Shown in pieces: positions 40,201-48,499 of a DNA stretch of 53,107 nucleotides. Every line of letters begins with the position of its first letter. Positions within the stretch are counted from its first letter, which is position 1. This stretch comes from Candidatus Omnitrophota bacterium (GTDB lineage: Bacteria; Omnitrophota; Gorgyraeia; Pluralincolimonadales; Pluralincolimonadaceae): positions 1-53,107 of the forward strand of contig PLNR01000005.1 of assembly GCA_003141835.1 (NCBI GenBank), read 5' to 3'. Position numbers and translations under genes: made by a program. Under the pieces are notes generated by a model. It did not search any database. It had not been told where the DNA came from and worked only from the letters and a program-made list of their open reading frames with translations.

Positions 40201-43200
40201 ACCAATAACCTGGTCCTCGACGGGACGTTTACAAACAACTCCGGGAAATATTTTACCACCCTTGACGACGACGCCTTGACCAGCAGGAACCTCACTACCG
40301 GCGCCGGCGGCGTAAACGGCACGATAAGTATAAACGGCCCTTTCTACGCGAACGCCTCGACGATAACCATTGACGACGCCGCAACAGGCAACTTCGATGT
40401 GAACGTACAGGCTAATTTTCAATGGGGCACTTCTCTCGTCGACCTTAAGGGCACGGGCTCGATAATCGGCCATAGCCACTACATAACTTTCAATAGTTTG
40501 ACCTGCGGCTATGCCGGCAAGACTACTTCGATCAACATGGGCGCCGACTGGATGGGCTTCGATATCCATGGGACGTTGACCGTCGGGACAGGCGTTCTCC
40601 AGCAAAGCATCGCTAATCAAAAGATTTTTGTATACGGCGCTACGATCGTAAACAGCGGCACAATTTACGTGACGGAGCTTTGGTTCGACTTAGCCGCCCC
40701 CACCATCATGAATGGCGGGGATCTATCGACCACCCAGATATTTATTGCCAACGGCGCCACATTGACCCTTACCGGGAACGTGACCCATTCCGGAAATTGG
40801 CAGACAGGCCATCAGGGCCAGAATACGACTAACGTCCTTAACGTCAACCAGTACAATATTGTAAGTTCGGGATGGTTCGACGCGGGAGAATGGAACCTGA
40901 CCGAATTTGCATGCGTAGGCCAGGTGAACGTTACGACAGGCAACATCACGGTAGGATTGGATATGCATGTATATCCCAGAAAAAACGGCTCTGATGTCTC
41001 TTCCATTAATTTAGGAAGCGGCACTCACAGCATCGGGCTTGAACTTGGTATTGTAACGAGCGGCACCGTCCCTGAATCCACCGCAAATGGCGTGCTCACT
41101 CTTTCAAGCGCCACAACCACCGTAGGGGGGAATTTTAAGAACCTGGGGACTTCCGCCCAGGTCATCGCCAACGGCGGCACGCTCATATTTAACGACAATA
41201 CCAGGACCTCTACCATATACGGAAGCAGCTCATTTTATAACCTGACCTGCGCGACCGCGGGCAAGACATTGCTTTTTAATGTGGAAACGGGCCTTAATAA
41301 TTACATCACGACCGTCACCCGCAACCTGAATTTTTCCGGCAGCTCGGGTACAGGCAACAAGATCACTCTGGGCCGTTCGGACGGAAGCGGTTCACAGCAA
41401 TGGGCCATATATCCGGCGGGTTCTAAGGGCGCCTCGCCCGGTTGGACGGTTGCGTACGTGGATGTGTCGAATTCCGTAAACCTCAATAGCAATTATATCA
41501 ATCCCGATAATTCCAACGACGGCGGGAATAACAGCAACTGGTTTTCTCCGACCCTGGTCAAATTATCGGCTTTTTACGCCATCGGTTATTTTGACAAGGT
41601 GGGGGTATATTGGAAGACGGCCTCGGAATACAATAACGCGGGTTTTAATGTTTACGTAAGCGAGAATCCCGGCGGCCCGTATAAGAAGCTGAATCCCGCG
41701 TTGATCGCCGGCCTGGGCACATCCACTACCGGAGGGGAATATTCATATACCGATACCGGCATAATAAACAAAAGGACTTATTATTATAAACTGGAGGACG
41801 TGGAATTAAGCGGCCGCTCAAAGATGCACGGGCCGGTAGCGGCCCATCCGGGCCTGGATTCGGACGGCGACGGTATGACTGACGATTGGGAGACCTATTA
41901 CGGGCTTGACCCGCATAATCCCAACGACGCCTTGCTTGACCCGGACGGCGACGGGCTCACTAATTTAGATGAATTTTTGAAGGGTACGGACCCGACACAA
42001 AAAGATGAAGAGGCGCAGGAGGGAGTGCGCATAATCAGTTCGGACGAAACAGGCATAACCCTGGAGCTCGTAACCTCAGAATTTAAAGCGACTCCTAAAA
42101 AAATAGACAAAGTCACATACCAGGTCCTTAAGATCCCCGGATATGAGCACGGGTATACCGACGAACCGGGAAAGCCCCAAATGCCGCTCAAGCCGGTCCT
42201 CTTGGGTATCCCGCAAGACGTATCCTGCGCTATTGCGGACCTGGACCTTGATGTGACCGAGCTGTCCGGATACAATATCTATCCTGTCAGGAGTTCCCGC
42301 CTTGTAGACGACCTAAGGAAAACAATGGCCGGAAAAGAAGACCTGAAAGCGGAAAAACCAGTGTTCAAAAAGATAGAATCACATCTCGTAATAGACGAGA
42401 AATTTTATTCCACGGATACTTATTATCCTGCCGATATAGTCAGCCTCGGGTTTGTGGGAGATATGAGAGGCCAAAGAACGGCTTGCGTGGACATCTCCCC
42501 GCTGGTTTTCAACCCGGCCCAGCACAGCTTAAAATTTTATAAAAGGATAAAGTTCAAATTGCAATTTAAGAGTGCCGAAGCCGGTCCTCCGATAGGGCCG
42601 CCCCCGTCTTCGCCGAGCCTGGATGCCAAGATAAAGATATACACAACGAAAGAAGGATTGTGCCGGATAGGATGGGACGCGCTTTGGAATGCCAAATTTT
42701 ATGATGCCATCTGGCTGGATCCGCGCAAGATAAGGCTTTATAACAAGGGCCAGGAAGTGGCAATACGCATCGCCGGGGAAGAGGACGGGAGGTTCAATAG
42801 CGACGACTACATCGAATTTTACGCCCAGGCCAATAATTCAAAATATTCAACGGAGAACGTCTATTGGCTCACCTACACCCAGGGAAAAGGCCTGAGGATG
42901 GAGAATATTCCCAGTAGCCCCGGTGTCCCGGTCGCGGTCCCGGACAGGTATAGGGCGAAAGTGCACCTCGAGAAGAACGATTTTTACTGGGGTGAGCGCG
43001 AAGGCCCCGAAGATATCGACCGCTGGTTCTGGAGCAGCTACATCTGGGGAGGTACCGAGGTCAATTACCCTATAGGCCTTAAGGATGTAAACCCCCTCCA
43101 TCCGGGAGACGAAGCGAGAGTGAAGATCGCCTATTATGCCCTGTTTGACGTCGACCATCATACGTTGTCCCGCCTGAATGGCGGGACCGTCAATGATGCG

Positions 43201-44922
43201 TCATGGACGGGCCAATGTGAGCATGTGGCGGAGGTGAGCGTGCCGCAGAACGTTCTCGCCGAGGGGGGTAATACCATAACCCTGGCGGCGCAACTTGCCC
43301 CGGGGACAGAATATGACTTGCTTGTGCCCAATTATTTTGAGGTGGAGTACTGGCGGAATTTCGTCGCGTCCGACAATGCCCTGGATTTTTCTTACAGGCC
43401 GGTTGGCGGCGGAGTGACAGAATTTAATATATCCGGGTTTACGAAAGATAATGTCGAATTATTTGATATAACCGAACCGGCCAGGGCCAGGTACGTTACC
43501 GGGTCCGAGACCGTATTCCAACCGAACGGTTCATATTCGCTGGTATTTAAATACGATTTTAAACCGGATGAAGGGAAGAGGTTCCTCGCCTTGACCCCGG
43601 ATAAAGCGGATCCGGCCGGGCGCTTAAAGATCTACGCGCCTTCGGGCCTCTCTTCACCGGAAAACAAGGCCGATTATATAATGATCTCGTACGGGGCCTT
43701 TAAAGACAACCTCTACCCCCTTAAGAGATTGTATGAAAGGAAGGGGCTAAGCGTCAGCGTGGTCGACGTAGAGGATGTATACGATGAGTTTAATTACGGC
43801 CTAATGAGCCCCTATGCGATAAAGGATTTTTTAAGGTACGCCTATAATACATGGCAGCGCCCGGCGCCTACATACGTGCTTCTGGTCGGAGACGCAAATT
43901 ACGATTACAGGGATAACCTGGGTTCCGGAAAAATAAACTACGTCCCCGCTTATCTTTTGCCCAACACGCCGTATCTGGGCGAGACCGCTTCGGACAACTG
44001 GTTCGTATGCTTGGACCCTCCCCAGCTTATCGCCGGTCAGGTCCAGGATGATGTATTGCCGGATATGTTCATCGGCAGGATCCCCGCGAGCGGGAAGGAT
44101 GAGGTCGATAACGTGGTCAAAAAGATCATAGATTATACCTCCCTGCCTTACAGGTATCAGAGCAAAAAAGTCACTTTTGCGGCAGATGACGAGGCTATCT
44201 TTGAACAGACCTCTGATAACCTGGTGCAATACCTGCCCGGGAACATGATCCCGTCGAAATTATATCTTTCCGGCTATACGGATTATTCGCGGTTTACCCG
44301 GGACCTGATAAACGAGATCAATAGCGGCACGGTCTTGCTGAATTACGCAGGACACGGCTCGACCAACCTTTGGACCGAGGAGGAATTATTTAATACGGGC
44401 ACGGTCGGCCTGTTAAATAATTACCGCAAGTATCCCTTTGTCGTCTCCTTCGATTGCCTGGACGGTTATTTCCTTGACCCGGACGACGGGTTTAGGTCTA
44501 TGGCCGAGGTGTTTTTAAATAAAAAAGATGCCGGCGCGATCGCCTGTTTTTCTCCTACGGGCATGGGAATGCCGGAAGGGCAGCAAGCCTTAAGCGAAGA
44601 ATTATTTAAGTCGATCTTTGTGGACGGTAATTACAGGCTCGGCCCGGCCACGACCCGGGCGAAGATCAACTTTTATTCCAGGATGGGAGGGCAGTATAAG
44701 GACCTGATAGAGACGCAGACTCTCTTCGGAGACCCGGCCTTGTCTTTAAAGACGGGAGTAAAAGAGGAGAAGAAGTGGCGGAAGAAATCATTGGGCCGGC
44801 AGCCCCTGGCGGTTTCCTCAGACGATGATTTTAAGGACATCCTCCAGCAGCTTATGCAAAACGCCAAAGATAGCGGGAAATGGGGCAACGGTTTTAAAAG
44901 ATCCAGAAGGCCGGAAGACTAG
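37258..44922 (+). CDS. Giant surface protein with beta-repeats, calcium loops and gingipain-type C25 protease
   Basis: This 2554-residue protein has a long signal peptide (to about residue 43, EAVA). A jelly-roll domain follows (45-215, VLNGDFEEGS to SLDDLYAG), then an Ig/CarboxypepD-like unit (218-290). About 1100 residues of Gly/Thr/Ser-rich repeats come next, with recurring units like FYNLTVSGTYTLS and LTIDD, likely a beta-helix. A FnIII-like unit starts near 1434. Two calcium loops (DSDGDGMTDDWE and DPDGDGLTNLDEF, about 1535-1575) precede a C25 propeptide-like region. The C-terminal C25 peptidase starts about residue 2139 and has His2366 in NYAGHGSTNLW and Cys2400 in VSFDCLDGYF. No C-terminal T9SS sorting domain is recognised. 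It may be an adhesin that processes itself or other surface proteins. Confidence 0.88.
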   Translation: MIVRRRSNKKKGFFNEIRAGYFPALLLFAAVFSLVAVSNEAVAGALGLVLNGDFEEGSTGGLGTITSWNSWGGSGYHHNDYNHTISGSKAVKIWWDDSGIWQNFAVSASTDYYFNAYFYNLSTDPLHIWKGYLKVEWYLSDGSTKISEDTIGLLYPDGTDPYNIWKNVSAKITSPATAAYGRPVFGVKDWTSAGPSGAVSLDDLYAGTSAPSGPTVGGTAYTDDTEATPIASAPVKVIVYDSSLSRTSIFTATTNGSGVYSVTLQSGELGAGDIICAYLDGSDKATSVYRCGGTSNVSNLNLYKNNVVVFNNDTTDMTNDDLYKVDDGNANILYSVSAASSGNLTVDSNIELFLEGSSSKTFAPGGSVTLQGTGALKIESGATLSMASFALTVPDNLTNAGTITQTSSGTTTLTGTTKTVTGGGSTTFYNLTVSGTYTLSTNIKASNTLTIDDNKYLSVNASSASVTVEVGGSIVNNGNAAGEGIVLANSTNSIIIKGSAGAKRALTNNNIDFNGKTVHLDNMDVQVATNLGAAGDTIVLDSACEFDDMTVNPGTLNNSGGYDLTVSGSWEVSGTGTFTPGTGTASVSLTGTAKNITTTSSNSCAFYNLVVSGSYTLQSSIGVAHNMTISSTGTLDASNKTITLTGSAGNFDVEGTFTYGTSTVVIQATGDIQGAASGGTFKAGFYNLTIGKVSATPTVTVTAGGTWEGIQVYHTLTILSGATLTGVADRKVQMLNGSTVVNSGTCNPVEFEFNLGSSAGTATMGGGSYTGDHIQIVQGTVTLAGAVTASYEWRIGYWQSNSPGVLNLNGYNLTSSGSIILGQHTFGDQVGQLTTGSGSITALNLFVNETITSGGDHCSITVGSGSVCTFSGAVLTHANGIITNNGSIICGNFTNESGGTYTANTASCSISCADFTNDGTFTNSQTNTVSASGNVAITAFGATTTKNTLTMTGDGKYINSSANLGNLVNNGGTTGSRNYIHTNNLVLDGTFTNNSGKYFTTLDDDALTSRNLTTGAGGVNGTISINGPFYANASTITIDDAATGNFDVNVQANFQWGTSLVDLKGTGSIIGHSHYITFNSLTCGYAGKTTSINMGADWMGFDIHGTLTVGTGVLQQSIANQKIFVYGATIVNSGTIYVTELWFDLAAPTIMNGGDLSTTQIFIANGATLTLTGNVTHSGNWQTGHQGQNTTNVLNVNQYNIVSSGWFDAGEWNLTEFACVGQVNVTTGNITVGLDMHVYPRKNGSDVSSINLGSGTHSIGLELGIVTSGTVPESTANGVLTLSSATTTVGGNFKNLGTSAQVIANGGTLIFNDNTRTSTIYGSSSFYNLTCATAGKTLLFNVETGLNNYITTVTRNLNFSGSSGTGNKITLGRSDGSGSQQWAIYPAGSKGASPGWTVAYVDVSNSVNLNSNYINPDNSNDGGNNSNWFSPTLVKLSAFYAIGYFDKVGVYWKTASEYNNAGFNVYVSENPGGPYKKLNPALIAGLGTSTTGGEYSYTDTGIINKRTYYYKLEDVELSGRSKMHGPVAAHPGLDSDGDGMTDDWETYYGLDPHNPNDALLDPDGDGLTNLDEFLKGTDPTQKDEEAQEGVRIISSDETGITLELVTSEFKATPKKIDKVTYQVLKIPGYEHGYTDEPGKPQMPLKPVLLGIPQDVSCAIADLDLDVTELSGYNIYPVRSSRLVDDLRKTMAGKEDLKAEKPVFKKIESHLVIDEKFYSTDTYYPADIVSLGFVGDMRGQRTACVDISPLVFNPAQHSLKFYKRIKFKLQFKSAEAGPPIGPPPSSPSLDAKIKIYTTKEGLCRIGWDALWNAKFYDAIWLDPRKIRLYNKGQEVAIRIAGEEDGRFNSDDYIEFYAQANNSKYSTENVYWLTYTQGKGLRMENIPSSPGVPVAVPDRYRAKVHLEKNDFYWGEREGPEDIDRWFWSSYIWGGTEVNYPIGLKDVNPLHPGDEARVKIAYYALFDVDHHTLSRLNGGTVNDASWTGQCEHVAEVSVPQNVLAEGGNTITLAAQLAPGTEYDLLVPNYFEVEYWRNFVASDNALDFSYRPVGGGVTEFNISGFTKDNVELFDITEPARARYVTGSETVFQPNGSYSLVFKYDFKPDEGKRFLALTPDKADPAGRLKIYAPSGLSSPENKADYIMISYGAFKDNLYPLKRLYERKGLSVSVVDVEDVYDEFNYGLMSPYAIKDFLRYAYNTWQRPAPTYVLLVGDANYDYRDNLGSGKINYVPAYLLPNTPYLGETASDNWFVCLDPPQLIAGQVQDDVLPDMFIGRIPASGKDEVDNVVKKIIDYTSLPYRYQSKKVTFAADDEAIFEQTSDNLVQYLPGNMIPSKLYLSGYTDYSRFTRDLINEINSGTVLLNYAGHGSTNLWTEEELFNTGTVGLLNNYRKYPFVVSFDCLDGYFLDPDDGFRSMAEVFLNKKDAGAIACFSPTGMGMPEGQQALSEELFKSIFVDGNYRLGPATTRAKINFYSRMGGQYKDLIETQTLFGDPALSLKTGVKEEKKWRKKSLGRQPLAVSSDDDFKDILQQLMQNAKDSGKWGNGFKRSRRPED

Positions 44923-44939
44923 GACCTGTCCGAGGGGAG

Positions 44940-45782
44940 ATGAAAAGAGAGCTTAAAATAGAGGTCGCTAACCATGTCGTGGGCCTCAACATCGATGAAG
45001 AGCGCCACCCGTCTTTTATAAAAGACGTCCTTGGGGCGTATAATATGTTCATTTCCGGCGCTGAGCCGACGATCTCCGTCGATGTAGAGTTAACCGGCGA
45101 TGCGCCTCCGGAATACTTCCCTTCTTCAAGGCTCATTTTTGAAAATAACACTATTGCCATAGAAGATGACTGTCTTTTAGGCAGTTTAGACCTGAAAAAA
45201 AAGCGCGGCCGGATAAAATTAAATCCCGTAAATCCCCTGTATCCGCTGGGCACATTCCTGAGGAATGTTTATACGTTTTTGGTGGTACTGGAAGACAAAG
45301 GGGTAGCCCTGCACGCAGTTGGCGTATTGGAAGAGGAAGAGGCGCATGTATTTATCGGTCCGTCAACCGCGGGCAAGTCCACCGTGGCGAGCCTCTCCCC
45401 GGGCAAAGTCATCCTGAGCGACGACCTGATACTTGCCAAAAAAGTTAACGGAGAATTTAAAGTTTTTCCTACCCCGGCCTGGGGCGACAGGCAAACAGGG
45501 CCGAGGCGGAACAGGCCTTACCGGATAAAGAATTTGTTTAAATTAATAAAAGACAAGACGGTGTACCTGGAAAAATTCTCGCCCGCGTATGCCTTGGCGA
45601 ATATATTTACCGTACCCCATATACCGGCTGAATTGATCCCAGAGGACGAGTTGCTGACTACATTTTCAGAACTTTTATCCGCTGTGCCGTGTTATGGGAT
45701 GCATTTCCTGCCGGAGCCGTCGTTCTGGCGGCATATCGAAGGGCTTAAACCTGAAATAGAGTTCTCAAAGAGAGAGAGTTGA
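44940..45782 (+). CDS. HPr-kinase-like protein of a PqqD-linked system
   Basis: This 280-residue protein has an HprK-type P-loop, FIGPSTAGKST (about residues 139-148), preceded by GVALHAVGVL and followed by VILSDDLILAK. The C-terminal part (WGDRQTGPRRNRPYRIKNLF) resembles the HprK-rel-A family found with PqqD-type proteins in exopolysaccharide and peptide-modification loci. Role in those systems is unknown; the fold suggests phosphorylation of a protein or peptide. GAGGGGAG precedes the ATG. It is the first of a packed set with pqqD-like and radical SAM genes. Confidence 0.75.
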   Translation: MKRELKIEVANHVVGLNIDEERHPSFIKDVLGAYNMFISGAEPTISVDVELTGDAPPEYFPSSRLIFENNTIAIEDDCLLGSLDLKKKRGRIKLNPVNPLYPLGTFLRNVYTFLVVLEDKGVALHAVGVLEEEEAHVFIGPSTAGKSTVASLSPGKVILSDDLILAKKVNGEFKVFPTPAWGDRQTGPRRNRPYRIKNLFKLIKDKTVYLEKFSPAYALANIFTVPHIPAELIPEDELLTTFSELLSAVPCYGMHFLPEPSFWRHIEGLKPEIEFSKRES

Positions 45783-45784
45783 CC

Positions 45785-46060
45785 ATGGATATGAAGACCA
45801 GGATACCGGCCAGGTCCGGCAAGACCGCTTCAAGGGTCATAGACGGGGAAGCCGTTATAGTCCTTTTGGATAAACAGGAGACCATTGTCTTGAGCGACGT
45901 CGGTTCGCGCATATGGGAGATCATGGACGGCAAGAAGGATATAGGCGAGATCAGCGGCGCGATCATATCGGAATTCGACGCCACGCATGAAGAGGCATTG
46001 AAAGACATTACCGAGTTCGTGGAGGATATGGTACAGAGAGGGGCGGTGGAGGTCAAATAA
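45785..46060 (+). CDS. PqqD-family peptide chaperone
   Basis: This 91-residue protein has the PqqD winged-helix pattern: a two-strand region (RVIDGEAVIVLLDKQETIVLSDVG), SRIWEIMDGKKDIGEI, and AIISEFDATHEEALKDITEFVEDM. PqqD-type domains bind the leader of a precursor peptide and present it to a radical SAM enzyme. The ATG at 45785 is preferred to an in-frame TTG at 45779. It starts 2 bp after the kinase-like gene and ends 1 bp before the radical SAM gene. Confidence 0.85.
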   Translation: MDMKTRIPARSGKTASRVIDGEAVIVLLDKQETIVLSDVGSRIWEIMDGKKDIGEISGAIISEFDATHEEALKDITEFVEDMVQRGAVEVK

Positions 46061-46061
46061 G

Positions 46062-47114
46062 ATGAGAGAAGCCGATAAGGGCCGGGACCAGTATTTAAGG
46101 ATATACCGCAAGACGATGGATAATTCTATCTGCTTCCTTGCCCATTGGGAATTGACCTATAAATGCAACTTGGGATGCAGGCATTGTTACGCCGCCGGAA
46201 GGAAAGACGGTAAGGAATTTTCTTACGAAGAGGCGAGGCCTATCATAGACGAACTCAGGGATATGGGCTGCCTCTATCTCATCTTCAGCGGGGGCGAGAT
46301 CTTGATGAGGGATGATTTTTTCGATATCGCGTCGTATGCGAGAGGGCAGGGTTTCGCGCTGCGGCTGATGACGAACGCCACCCTGATCGACGAAGCTGTC
46401 AGCGAGAAGATAGCGTCTCTCTACCCTTTAGCGGTCGAGACGAGCATATATGCCGCTGATAAGGACCTTCACGATGCCATCACTTCTTCCGCGGGTTCTT
46501 TCGATAAGACGATAAAAGCTGCGAGGCTCCTCAAGGAAAGGAACGTAAGGGTCATCTTTAAATTCCTTATCATGAATGACAATATCGGAGAGTTCAGGGC
46601 CGTAAGATCATTAGCGGGAGAGATCGGCGCGGATTTTGTATTCGATTTTTGCGTCGTAGGCAAAAATGACGGCTCTAAGGCCCCATTAAGATACAGGCTC
46701 GATAAGGAGAAGATCAAAGATTTTTTTATATCGAACGATCTCCCTCTGGGAAAAAAGGAAGCCGATGACGAGGATCTTCTTTGTATCGCGGGCCTTAATA
46801 ATATTTTCATTACGCCCCATCTCGATGTTTATCCCTGTATCGGGCTGGACGTGAAATTAGGCAACCTCCGCGAAGGGAGCCTCAAGGATATATGGCGTTC
46901 CTCGGAGGAATTGAATTTTGTAAGAAACATAAACCTGCCCGACTTGCCGAAGTGCAAAAGCTGCGGCCTCGCTCAATTTTGTTTTAGATGCTCGGGAATA
47001 GCGCTTTCCGAAGATAACGATATTTTAGGGCCGTCGAATTTCGACTGTTCGGTCGCCGCAGCGGTAAGTGAAATTGCGGCGGAAAAAGAGGAGTTGATAA
47101 ACAATGGAAAATAG
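46062..47114 (+). CDS. Radical SAM/SPASM peptide-modifying enzyme
   Basis: This 350-residue enzyme has the radical SAM cluster CNLGCRHC (Cys35, Cys39, Cys42) after HWELTYK. The GGE motif is in LIFSGGEILMRDDF. A C-terminal SPASM region has Cys in LLCIAGLNN, DVYPCIGLD, and CKSCGLAQFCFRCSG plus a later Cys in FDCSV, enough for auxiliary iron-sulphur clusters. SPASM enzymes with PqqD partners modify ribosomal peptides (thioether, C-C or other bonds). The gene overlaps a small Cys-containing peptide gene by 11 bp, which is the likely substrate. Confidence 0.88.
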   Translation: MREADKGRDQYLRIYRKTMDNSICFLAHWELTYKCNLGCRHCYAAGRKDGKEFSYEEARPIIDELRDMGCLYLIFSGGEILMRDDFFDIASYARGQGFALRLMTNATLIDEAVSEKIASLYPLAVETSIYAADKDLHDAITSSAGSFDKTIKAARLLKERNVRVIFKFLIMNDNIGEFRAVRSLAGEIGADFVFDFCVVGKNDGSKAPLRYRLDKEKIKDFFISNDLPLGKKEADDEDLLCIAGLNNIFITPHLDVYPCIGLDVKLGNLREGSLKDIWRSSEELNFVRNINLPDLPKCKSCGLAQFCFRCSGIALSEDNDILGPSNFDCSVAAAVSEIAAEKEELINNGK

Positions 47115-47262
47115 CCCGCGTAAAGACAAGAAAAGGCCGTACCGCAAACCGGCCGTCATTTTTTCCAAAAAGATAGAGGTGATATCCACGGTTTGTAATA
47201 CATCCAGGGGAGGCGAAAGCGGTTGCAGGAAAGCAATCCCTTGTTTTCGCCTTCTTTCATAA
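47104..47262 (+). CDS. Candidate RiPP precursor peptide (52 aa)
   Basis: The frame starts at an ATG inside the end of the radical SAM gene, with GAGGAG at 47088-47093 (10 bp upstream). It encodes 52 residues. A Lys/Arg-rich leader with YRKPAVIFSKKIEVIS is followed by a short C-terminal core CNTSRGGESGCRKAIPC (Cys31, Cys41, Cys47) and ends FRLLS. There is no signal peptide. A leader with a KP-x-hydrophobic strand and a Cys/Gly/Ser-rich tail beside PqqD and radical SAM genes is what a modified peptide precursor looks like. Its existence as a gene is well supported by position; function is inference. Confidence 0.65.
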   Translation: MENSPRKDKKRPYRKPAVIFSKKIEVISTVCNTSRGGESGCRKAIPCFRLLS

Positions 47263-47280
47263 ATAAGGGCCGGACCTGAG

Positions 47281-47784
47281 ATGACGGAAGCAACGGCGCG
47301 CGTACGGGAATCGTTCTCTATCATGCGTGAGGCCATGATACGAGGGGGGTCTGCGATGAGGCTGCGCGCTAAGGGAGACAGCATGGGCCCGCTGATAAAA
47401 GAAGGGGACGTCATAGTCATAAGGCCCAGCACGTTTGACGAGATTGGGATCGGCGATATAGCCGTGTTTGGCGTCAGGGGTAAGCTGTGCGCCCACAGGC
47501 TTATAATGAAACGCGCCAAGGGCAACCGGCATGTCTTTGTTACGAAATCAGACAGGACTTTTACGGCCGACGCGCCTTTCGGGCATAAAAATTTATTCGG
47601 CAAGATATCCCATATCCAAAAAAACGCGCTGACGTTAAACCTCGAATCGTCCTTTTGGGTGCCGCTCAACCGCGTCCTGGGCTTATATCATTTAATACTG
47701 TGCCAGGCTGCCGTCCGTCTTCGCCTTCTTTACGCTGTATTTAAAAAAGGCGATGCTCAACGGGATGAGCAACGCGGAGAATAG
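47281..47784 (+). CDS. S24/S26-type signal-peptidase-like protein
   Basis: This 167-residue protein has the S26-like catalytic core: Ser in KGDSMGPLIKEGDVIVI and His in LCAHRLIM, the Ser-His pair of the SipW/ER type. VTKSDRTFTADAPFG is the strand that follows in that family. An amphipathic or membrane segment lies near the C terminus (LGLYHLILCQAAV). It may cut the leader of the upstream Cys peptide. The ATG at 47281 lacks a clear ribosome binding site. The last 93 bp overlap the convergent ABC permease gene. Confidence 0.75.
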   Translation: MTEATARVRESFSIMREAMIRGGSAMRLRAKGDSMGPLIKEGDVIVIRPSTFDEIGIGDIAVFGVRGKLCAHRLIMKRAKGNRHVFVTKSDRTFTADAPFGHKNLFGKISHIQKNALTLNLESSFWVPLNRVLGLYHLILCQAAVRLRLLYAVFKKGDAQRDEQRGE

Positions 47785-48498
47785 CAGCAAAAACCCCGCC
47801 TCTTTGGCGAGTTGCGCTAAAGAATAGCCTTTATAGACCGATAATTCCATGGCCCGGATAGCGTAAGTGATGGGAAAAAATTTCGCCAGGAATTGAAGCC
47901 ACCCCGGCAATACGGTAATGGGGAAATATACCCCGCCTATCAAACCCTCGACGCTGTTTATTATCCAACCCAAAGGATTCCCGCGCTTGAAGACCATAAT
48001 AAAACCTGCGGATATTATCCCTAAACCGCTGAAAGACGCGACTGTCAAAAACAGGATCACAATAGCGGATAATATATTTATGTGGGTAAAGTCTATTTTA
48101 AACAGGAAGATCCCCAATGCGATATAGATGGCCATATCCATGGTCGCGAAGATCAGGTTCCACAAGGCCATAGAGAGTAATATGGCCGGTATCCCGGCGG
48201 GGGTCAGGAGTATCGCTTCCAGGGTCCCCTGCGCTTGTTCGGACTGTATCCGGCTTGAAAAAGAACCCAACCCGATGCCGACATAGCTGAAAAACGCCAT
48301 ACCCAGCAGGACATAGGAAAAATAATTCACGCCGAATTCTTCCAAATGGCTGACCAGCATCCGGCCGAATAATTTATCGATAAAGAAATAACCCAGCAGG
48401 CTTATCAGTACCCCGAAGATATTGGCGAGAAAAGCCAGTTTATAACTGGACTCGATAAGGAAGTCTTTCTTTATGAAGGCCAGCGGTATTTTGCACAT
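47692..48498 (-). CDS. ABC-2 type exporter permease
   Basis: This 268-residue membrane protein has six predicted helices and the ABC-2 layout (FLIESSYKLAFLANIFGVLISLLGYFF at the start and SVEGLIGGVYFPITVLPGWLQFLAKFFPITYAI near the end). It pairs with the ATPase gene just upstream. It could export a modified peptide or a glycan. Its 3' end overlaps the peptidase gene by 93 bp tail to tail. Confidence 0.88.
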   Translation of the reverse strand: MCKIPLAFIKKDFLIESSYKLAFLANIFGVLISLLGYFFIDKLFGRMLVSHLEEFGVNYFSYVLLGMAFFSYVGIGLGSFSSRIQSEQAQGTLEAILLTPAGIPAILLSMALWNLIFATMDMAIYIALGIFLFKIDFTHINILSAIVILFLTVASFSGLGIISAGFIMVFKRGNPLGWIINSVEGLIGGVYFPITVLPGWLQFLAKFFPITYAIRAMELSVYKGYSLAQLAKEAGFLLLFSALLIPLSIAFFKYSVKKAKTDGSLAQY

Positions 48499-48499
48499 C

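Noticed and set aside
37258-44922. The repeat part of the giant protein as an assembly artefact or a CRISPR-like repeat.
   Set aside because: The repeats are protein-level only, with varied DNA and no regular spacer, and the frame is open throughout.
44940-47262. PQQ biosynthesis as the role of the PqqD and radical SAM pair.
   Set aside because: No pqqA-like Glu/Tyr peptide, pqqB or pqqC is present, and the small peptide has Cys residues instead.
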